DNA of 33,077 nucleotides from assembly GCA_034722035.1 (NCBI GenBank), contig JAYENK010000035.1, positions 1-33,077 on the forward strand. Reading direction: 5' to 3'. The notes under the pieces were generated by a model, which saw nothing but the letters and a program-made list of their open reading frames with translations, was not told where the DNA came from and searched no databases. This DNA comes from JAYENK01 sp034722035. Its GTDB lineage: Bacteria; Patescibacteriota; Patescibacteriia; Patescibacteriales; UBA12075. Position 1 is the stretch's first letter; each line of letters opens with the position of its first letter. The translations under genes and the position numbers were made by a program. Positions 8,304 through 11,922 of the stretch are shown here, piece after piece.

Positions 8304-9187
8304 TGAAAACAAGGAGGAATATACAATTATTATTTATGTTATTGGCGCTAGTCATGTCCGGCGCTTTTTTATTTTATAGTTTAATAAATAATTATGTTTT
8401 ACCCTCTTTGGCAAATAATGATTTGCGAGTTCATTATTTCGATATTGGACAGGGGGACGCGAGTTTAATTCAAACACCGGGTGGTAAAAATATATTAATT
8501 GATGGCGGACCGGGAGAAAATATTATGCTTCCCTTGAGCCAAGCTTTGTCCTGGCATGACAACACGATTGATTTGATGATTTTAACGCATCCGCACGACG
8601 ATCATGTTGCTGGTCTTATTCCGGTTTTAAAAAAATATCAAGTTCGGCAAATTTTGTACACCGGTGTAATTCATAATTCACCGTCGTATTTGGAATTTTT
8701 AAAAACTATCAAAAACAAGAATATTAGTTTAAAAATTATTGATAGGGCGCAAAAAATTAACTTGGATGAAGATTGTTTTTTGGAGATAGTTTATCCTAGG
8801 GAAAATTTAGCCGGGCAAACTGTCCTTAATTTAAATGATAGTTCAATCGTGGCGCGCCTAGTTTATGGGAACAATTCTTTTTTGTTTATGGGGGACGCTG
8901 AGGTTGAAGTAGAAGAAGAATTAATCGAATTAAATATAGATTTAAGCGCGGATATAATTCAGGTCGGGCATCATGGCTCCAATACTTCCAGCAGTTGGAA
9001 ATTTATTGATTATGTTAAGCCAAAAATTGCAATAATATCGGCTGGTAAAGATAATAAATTTGGACATCCTAGTTTACGAGTGATTAGACGCTATGAAAGA
9101 TTCGGTACTAAAATTTATCGGACAGATATTGATTCTGCTATAAGTTTTCGGGCTGATGGCAAAGAAATAATTTTACTTGATAAATAA
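8303..9187 (+). CDS. Stand-alone ComEC-like metallo-beta-lactamase-fold hydrolase, membrane anchored
   Basis: This is a 294-residue protein with one N-terminal transmembrane helix (residues 9-28) and then a metallo-beta-lactamase fold as found at the C-terminus of ComEC/Rec2. The visible motifs are HYFDIGQGDASLI, NILIDGGPG, the metal site THPHDDH (His96, His98, Asp100, His101), FMGDAEVEVEEE and VGHHGSNTSS, with a final FGHPS. The DNA-channel membrane domain of ComEC is not part of this protein. By analogy it would act outside the membrane, perhaps as a nuclease in DNA uptake or scavenging, but substrate is not known. It overlaps the glycerate kinase stop by one base, so the two are cotranscribed, although no functional link is obvious. 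Confidence 0.85.
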   Translation: MKTRRNIQLLFMLLALVMSGAFLFYSLINNYVLPSLANNDLRVHYFDIGQGDASLIQTPGGKNILIDGGPGENIMLPLSQALSWHDNTIDLMILTHPHDDHVAGLIPVLKKYQVRQILYTGVIHNSPSYLEFLKTIKNKNISLKIIDRAQKINLDEDCFLEIVYPRENLAGQTVLNLNDSSIVARLVYGNNSFLFMGDAEVEVEEELIELNIDLSADIIQVGHHGSNTSSSWKFIDYVKPKIAIISAGKDNKFGHPSLRVIRRYERFGTKIYRTDIDSAISFRADGKEIILLDK

Positions 9188-9205
9188 AATAAATCCAGTT
9201 ATAAT
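9177..9205 (+). promoter_or_regulatory. Promoter of the response regulator-ndk unit
   Basis: TTGATA (9177-9182), inside the end of the preceding gene, and TATAAT (9200-9205) are separated by 17 bp. The ATG follows at 9234. Confidence 0.6.
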
Positions 9206-9233
9206 ACAGATAATTAATTAACAAATAAAATAT

Positions 9234-9602
9234 ATGGTAAAAAAAATATTAATTGTGGAAGATGATAAAATGATTAGTAATATGTATGAAATTAAATTAA
9301 AGCAAGAAGGTTTTGATGTTATTTTGGCCGAGAACGGTGCTAATGGTTTAGATTCGGCAATTAAGGAAAAGCCTGCTATAATCCTTTTGGATGTTATTAT
9401 GCCTCAGATTGATGGCTTTATGGTGCTTTCGGAAATACGTTCTAATCCGGGGACAAAAGAAATACCGGTAGTAATGTTAACAAATCTTGGTACCAGCGAA
9501 GATCAAGAAAAGGGTAAAAAATTGGGCGCGACCGATTATTGGGTCAAAGCCTCTATGACACCGGCGCAAGTTAGCGAAAGAGTAAAAGAATTATTAAAAT
9601 AA
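9234..9602 (+). CDS. Single-domain response regulator (CheY-like receiver)
   Basis: This is a 122-residue receiver domain with no output domain. The acidic pocket (ILIVEDDKM, Asp10-Asp11), the phosphoacceptor Asp53 in IILLDVIMPQIDG, the switch Thr in VVMLTNLG and the Lys in DYWVKAS are all present. It would be phosphorylated by a histidine kinase and signal by protein contact. No kinase is in the window. In Patescibacteria such small receivers often accompany type IV pilus genes, and pilB is encoded 6 kb downstream, but a link here is only inference. It has its own promoter and is followed by ndk after 8 bp. Confidence 0.9.
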   Translation: MVKKILIVEDDKMISNMYEIKLKQEGFDVILAENGANGLDSAIKEKPAIILLDVIMPQIDGFMVLSEIRSNPGTKEIPVVMLTNLGTSEDQEKGKKLGATDYWVKASMTPAQVSERVKELLK

Positions 9603-9610
9603 AATTTTTT

Positions 9611-10213
9611 ATGAAAAATGAAAAAACTTTAGTTATTGTTAAACCGGATGGAGTGCAGCGTTCATTGATCGGTGAAATCATCAAACGTTATGAACGGCTT
9701 GGTCTTAAATTGGTCGGAATGAAAATGGTTCAGCCCGATGAAGATATGGCCACTAAGCATTATTATGAAATAGGAGGAGATGAATGGATTGAAGAAGTGG
9801 GTCGTAAGGCCAGAGCCTCTTATGAAAAACGAGGAGAAGAGTCGCCATATAAGGATAACAAGGAAAACGGCTGGGCTGTTTTGAAAGCCAATGCCAAGTA
9901 TTTGTCAGCCGGTCCGGTTGTAGCTATGATCTGGGAAGGCGCCGGCGCGGTTGAGTTGGTTCGTAAGGTTGCAGGAGTTACCGCCCCCTTGTTGGCTGAT
10001 GTTGGCACTATTCGCGGGGACTTAACTCTAGACTCCTTTGCTCTGGCCGATAAAGATTCTCGCAGTGTTCGTAATTTGATTCACGCTTCCGGTACAGTTG
10101 AGGAGGCAAATAAAGAGATAAGGATTTGGTTTGACGACAAAGAAGTGCTGAAATACACACATGTTCAGGAAAGGATTCTCTATGATGTGAATTTGGATGG
10201 AATTAAAGAGTAA
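9611..10213 (+). CDS. ndk: Nucleoside diphosphate kinase, extended form
   Basis: It transfers the gamma phosphate from NTPs to NDPs through a phospho-His intermediate. The N-terminal TLVIVKPDGVQRSLIGEIIKR and the catalytic His158 in RNLIHASGT are intact, as is GTIRGDL. Its 200 residues are about 60 more than the usual 140 or so. The extra residues form an insertion at about 52-95 (YYEIGGDEWIEEVGRKARAS and onwards) plus a slightly longer end. Insertions at this place are known in some ndk branches. It completes UTP/CTP supply from the pyr pathway. A strong promoter starts directly after its stop. Confidence 0.92.
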   Translation: MKNEKTLVIVKPDGVQRSLIGEIIKRYERLGLKLVGMKMVQPDEDMATKHYYEIGGDEWIEEVGRKARASYEKRGEESPYKDNKENGWAVLKANAKYLSAGPVVAMIWEGAGAVELVRKVAGVTAPLLADVGTIRGDLTLDSFALADKDSRSVRNLIHASGTVEEANKEIRIWFDDKEVLKYTHVQERILYDVNLDGIKE

Positions 10214-10224
10214 AAAAACACCTA

Positions 10225-10255
10225 TTGACAAATTTTTTGTTTTTGCTATTATAAT
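10225..10255 (+). promoter_or_regulatory. Promoter of attenuator unit A
   Basis: A consensus TTGACA (10225-10230) is followed by overlapping -10 candidates TATTAT (10247-10252, 16-bp spacer) and TATAAT (10250-10255). The leader ATG at 10261 lies at the expected transcription start, so the leader peptide mRNA is predicted to be leaderless. Confidence 0.7.
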
Positions 10256-10260
10256 TATAT

Positions 10261-10353
10261 ATGAATAAAGTTATCCGACAATTTAAGTTGGTTCCAAAAT
10301 CCATTTTTAGTATTTGGACCGTCTTAATTATGTCTCGGGTGGCTGCCGATTAA
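10261..10353 (+). CDS. Leader peptide A (30 aa, mixed branched-chain/aromatic)
   Basis: A 30-codon ORF begins at the predicted transcription start and ends with TAA at 10351-10353. Its second half contains SIFSIWTVLIMSRVAAD. The hydrophobic section (four Ile, four Val, two Leu, two Phe and one Trp in total) lies just before the bases that can form the antiterminator. There is no homopolymeric codon run, so the sensed signal is less clear than in the two units downstream. A drug- or nascent-chain-sensing peptide is an alternative, since Erm-type leaders also contain an IFSI-like stretch, but that resemblance is short and may be chance. Confidence 0.6.
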   Translation: MNKVIRQFKLVPKSIFSIWTVLIMSRVAAD

Positions 10354-10415
10354 CATCTTGTAAAAGTTTACATAAGTTAAAAGGTCATCCGAAAATAAAA
10401 AGGATGATTTTTTTT
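10335..10415 (+). promoter_or_regulatory. Attenuator A: antiterminator versus terminator
   Basis: Terminator: TCATCC (10385-10390) pairs with GGATGA (10402-10407), followed by eight T. Antiterminator: TCGGGTGGCT (10335-10344, in the last codons of leader A) can pair continuously with GGTCATCCGA (10383-10392), giving 10 bp of which 3 are G-U, and this uses the 5' arm of the terminator. The two structures exclude each other. A ribosome finishing the leader would cover the first strand and favour termination. Confidence 0.7.
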
Positions 10416-10446
10416 GTTTTATTTAACCATTAACAAGGAGGAAGGT

Positions 10447-10638
10447 ATGAAGTCAGGTTTGAGTACGCGACAAAAGATAGCTCTCAGTCAGCTAACTGAA
10501 AAGCAGATTGTTTTGAAAAAACGTTTGAAAAAAGTAGAAGTGACAAATGATGTTGAGAAAATTAATAAGATTAATTATGATCTTAAAGTCGTTGAACAGT
10601 CACTTGATTCAGTTATTAGTTTGCTTTGTTCTTTTTAG
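10447..10638 (+). CDS. Small protein A, helical, unknown function
   Basis: A 63-residue ORF with a strong SD (AAGGAGG, 10435-10441) six bases before ATG 10447. It is lysine-rich and predicted helical, with heptad-like hydrophobic spacing (LTEKQIVLKKRLKKVEV, then INKINYDLKVVEQSLDSVI), so a short coiled coil is plausible. There is no signal peptide and no known motif. It lies directly behind attenuator A and should be expressed only when the terminator is not formed. I do not recognise it. The SD and the regulatory context make it a real gene despite its size. Confidence 0.7.
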   Translation: MKSGLSTRQKIALSQLTEKQIVLKKRLKKVEVTNDVEKINKINYDLKVVEQSLDSVISLLCSF

Positions 10639-10653
10639 TATTGATTTTTTTAA

Positions 10654-10736
10654 AAACGTAATATTATTGGTTTATTCGACCAGTAAAATTGATATCAGAT
10701 CAACCAGTCTGGGAAAATTTTACATTTATTACGTTT
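10654..10736. ncRNA. Large imperfect hairpin downstream of small protein A
   Basis: AAACGTAATA (10654-10663) pairs with TATTACGTTT (10727-10736), 10 bp. Inside it GTAAAATT (10683-10690) pairs with AATTTTAC (10716-10723), 8 bp. A side hairpin, TGGT/ACCA, sits on the 5' side. It could be a 3' UTR stability element or a small RNA. No family is recognised. Confidence 0.45.
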
Positions 10737-10744
10737 CACATCAG

Positions 10745-10793
10745 AGAGCAGAGCAAACACCTATAAAAGCCCTGCTCTTTGATTCCATTTTTT
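10745..10793 (+). terminator. Possible terminator of unit A
   Basis: AGAGCAG (10745-10751) pairs with CTGCTCT (10772-10778) around a 20-nt loop. The T-tract is interrupted and only becomes clean at about 10788, so termination may be partial and allow read-through into unit B. Confidence 0.45.
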
Positions 10794-10815
10794 AAAAGCA
10801 AATTGATATATTTTT

Positions 10816-10896
10816 ATGAAAAGAATTATTAATAATATTATTATAATTATTAATGCCATTATTAATGGCGTTATTTGGCATACTTTGAAGACATAA
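10816..10896 (+). CDS. Leader peptide B (26 aa, Ile-rich)
   Basis: A 26-codon ORF starts MKRIINN, followed by five consecutive Ile codons, then NAIINGVIWHTLKT and TAA at 10894-10896. Ten of the 26 codons are Ile, the hallmark of an isoleucine-sensing attenuator leader such as ilvL. There is no SD. The upstream promoter is weak (TTGATT 10779-10784, TTGATA 10803-10808, 18-bp spacer), so expression could also come from read-through of unit A. Its last three codons (TTG AAG ACA) form the antiterminator strand. A hairpin, AATGCCAT with ATGGCGTT (10852-10872), lies within the ORF. Confidence 0.75.
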   Translation: MKRIINNIIIIINAIINGVIWHTLKT

Positions 10897-10950
10897 ATAA
10901 AGAAATTAATATAAATAAAACAAAAGACTGTCTTCAAAAGGACAGTTTTT
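10885..10950 (+). promoter_or_regulatory. Attenuator B: Ile-responsive antiterminator versus terminator
   Basis: Terminator: AAGACTGTCTT (10924-10934) pairs with AGGACAGTTTT (10939-10949) around a CAAA loop and runs into T. Antiterminator: TTGAAGACA (10885-10893, codons 24-26 of leader B) is perfectly complementary to TGTCTTCAA (10929-10937) in the terminator's 5' arm. Stalling on the Ile codons (10825-10875) leaves 10885-10893 free to pair. Finishing translation at the stop next to it covers that strand and lets the terminator form. Confidence 0.8.
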
Positions 10951-10985
10951 AAAATCTATGATCTTTTAAAAAAAAGGAGGTAAAA

Positions 10986-11171
10986 ATGATTGATGCAGAT
11001 AGGGAAGTTTTAAGCGAAGAGAATTATGTTCGTGGGTTTGAGAAATTAGTTGAAGAAGACACAGAGGCTTGGGCAAACATGGTTGTAAACGATGAAATGA
11101 CAATAAGTGGCAATAACCCTACGTTTGAGGTGTATTGTCATTTGTGCCATTTAGGGCAAAAAAGTAAATAA
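10986..11171 (+). CDS. Small acidic protein B with C-terminal CxxCH motif, unknown function
   Basis: A 61-residue acidic ORF behind attenuator B, with a strong SD (AAGGAGG) just before ATG 10986. The N-terminal half (REVLSEENYVRGFEKLVEEDTEAWANMVV) is predicted helical. The end contains EVYCHLCHLG, which could bind a metal but has only two Cys and two His close together. It has no signal peptide and no family I recognise. It is closed by a terminator at 11186-11217, so unit B is a self-contained regulated transcription unit for one small protein. Confidence 0.72.
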   Translation: MIDADREVLSEENYVRGFEKLVEEDTEAWANMVVNDEMTISGNNPTFEVYCHLCHLGQKSK

Positions 11172-11185
11172 GTTACAAATTTAAA

Positions 11186-11217
11186 GCGGGATTTATCTTG
11201 GATAGAACCCGTTTTTT
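11186..11217 (+). terminator. Terminator of unit B
   Basis: GCGGG (11186-11190) pairs with CCCGT (11208-11212), with an inner stem TTTATC/GATAGA, followed by six T. Confidence 0.8.
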
Positions 11218-11228
11218 AAATTTTATGG

Positions 11229-11257
11229 TTGACAAAAATTTAATGTTCCGCTAGTAT
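11229..11257 (+). promoter_or_regulatory. Promoter of attenuator unit C
   Basis: A consensus TTGACA (11229-11234) and TAGTAT (11252-11257) are separated by 17 bp. The leader ATG at 11266 is eight bases after the -10 box, so the leader mRNA is predicted to be leaderless or nearly so. Confidence 0.7.
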
Positions 11258-11265
11258 TAACTTAT

Positions 11266-11352
11266 ATGAAACAAGTAAACCGTCAAAATTTATTATTGAG
11301 TTTATTGCTCTTGTTACTACCGCGACGGGTAGCTTGTTTTGATATAGTGTAA
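11266..11352 (+). CDS. Leader peptide C (28 aa, Leu-rich)
   Basis: A 28-codon ORF: MKQVNRQN, then nine Leu codons within ten (LLLSLLLLLL), then PRRVACFDIV and TAA at 11350-11352. A Leu run of this type is characteristic of leucine-responsive leaders such as leuL. It could instead be read as a tiny membrane peptide, but the pairing of the bases under its 3' half with the terminator arm argues for a regulatory leader. The Leu codons use mixed TTA, TTG, CTC and CTA. The Arg-Val-Ala codons (CGG GTA GCT) match CGG GTG GCT in leader A, and both lie in the antiterminator strand. Confidence 0.78.
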   Translation: MKQVNRQNLLLSLLLLLLPRRVACFDIV

Positions 11353-11402
11353 ATATAAATACATAATACAAAAGACAGGACTACCACATGGGTAGTTTTT
11401 TA
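11317..11402 (+). promoter_or_regulatory. Attenuator C: four-segment Leu-responsive switch
   Basis: Segment 1 CTACC (11317-11321) pairs with segment 2 GGTAG (11328-11332). Segment 2 extended, GGTAGCTTGTTTT (11328-11340), pairs with segment 3 at 11372-11385 (AAGACAGG, one bulged A, CTACC), 13 bp including two G-U. Segment 3 ACTACC (11380-11385) pairs with segment 4 GGTAGT (11391-11396), followed by six T. Segment 1 lies at the last Leu codons, so a ribosome stalled there masks it and favours the 2:3 antiterminator. This is the complete 1:2, 2:3, 3:4 logic of classical attenuation. Confidence 0.85.
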
Positions 11403-11468
11403 ATTTTGTCCTTTTATATCAAAAAAAACAAAAAAATAAAATTAATTTAAATTAAATGGAGGAATTTA

Positions 11469-11633
11469 ATGACAAAAGAAAGAGAAAGAGAAAAGAAAAA
11501 AGATTGTTTATGTGAAGAATGCAAAAAATATTCTAATGGGGCAATTGGGAATGTTCATCTTTGTCGAATTTGTGCCGGTAAAAAACTTCTCAAAGAGGCA
11601 CGTTCACAAAGAAAATCAATTGTGAATGGTTAG
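11469..11633 (+). CDS. Small zinc-knuckle protein C, unknown function
   Basis: A 54-residue basic protein behind attenuator C, with SD TGGAGGAA about six bases before ATG 11469. After a charged N-terminus (MTKEREREKKKD) it carries C-x2-C twice: Cys15/Cys18 in CEECKK and Cys32/Cys35 in LCRICAG, plus Cys13. The layout is that of a small treble-clef or zinc-ribbon module that could bind RNA, DNA or the ribosome. No family is recognised. A strong terminator follows at 11641. With the leader and attenuator it forms a complete one-gene regulated unit. Confidence 0.72.
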   Translation: MTKEREREKKKDCLCEECKKYSNGAIGNVHLCRICAGKKLLKEARSQRKSIVNG

Positions 11634-11640
11634 TAAATTA

Positions 11641-11684
11641 AAAGGCAGAAAAAGCAAAAAACTTTTTTCTGCCTTTATTTTTTT
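11641..11684 (+). terminator. Terminator of unit C
   Basis: AAAGGCAGAAAAAG (11641-11654) pairs with CTTTTTTCTGCCTTT (11662-11676, one extra T), followed by a T-run. Confidence 0.88.
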
Positions 11685-11702
11685 GTAATTTAAGGAAAAG
11701 TG

Positions 11703-11730
11703 TTGATTTTTTATTTGTTTATGTTATAAT
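11703..11730 (+). promoter_or_regulatory. Promoter of structured RNA D
   Basis: TTGATT (11703-11708) and a consensus TATAAT (11725-11730) are separated by 16 bp. Transcription would start near 11737. Confidence 0.6.
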
Positions 11731-11736
11731 TGTCCA

Positions 11737-11863
11737 TAAGAGACATTAGAAGTGATTTTTTTAAAGGAAAATATTACTTGTGGTGTTTTGGTCACAAAAT
11801 AAGTCTAAAAACCACATTAGGGAAAACAAGAATCGCCCCGGTTAAAACTGGGGCGATTTTTTT
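11737..11863 (+). ncRNA. Short structured transcript D ending in a strong terminator before ileS
   Basis: From the promoter to the terminator is about 125 nt without an ATG-started ORF of useful length. It contains mutually exclusive hairpins: TTGTG with CACAA, or TGTGGT with ACCACA. The terminator AATCGCCCC (11831-11839) with GGGGCGATT (11850-11858), plus inner pairs, has 12 bp and an eight-T tail. It may be a small RNA or an attenuated leader for ileS. Unlike units A-C, no good antiterminator partner for the terminator's 5' arm was found upstream. No T-box sequence is present. Confidence 0.55.
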
Positions 11864-11891
11864 TGACATTTAAGCTAAAAGCAGTTAAAAT
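11863..11891 (+). promoter_or_regulatory. Promoter of ileS
   Basis: TTGACA (11863-11868), which begins in the T-tract of terminator D, and TAAAAT (11886-11891) are separated by exactly 17 bp. The ileS ATG is at 11923. This lets ileS be transcribed independently of the upstream terminator. Confidence 0.65.
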
Positions 11892-11922
11892 AATGATGTA
11901 AACCTTAGCCATTTTTTTATTT

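Noticed and set aside
10547..10795. 82-codon ORF overlapping small protein A and the hairpin after it
   Set aside because: It overlaps the better-supported SD-led ORF in another frame, and the rest lies in a structured non-coding stretch with a terminator arm inside it.
11752..11802. A 16-codon GTG-started leader ORF in RNA D
   Set aside because: It has no SD, is not at the transcription start, and has no antiterminator partner, so nothing beyond the open frame supports it.
11737..11922. T-box riboswitch before ileS
   Set aside because: The leader has a terminator but lacks the conserved T-box antiterminator bulge and the long specifier stem, and no Ile specifier codon sits in a suitable loop.
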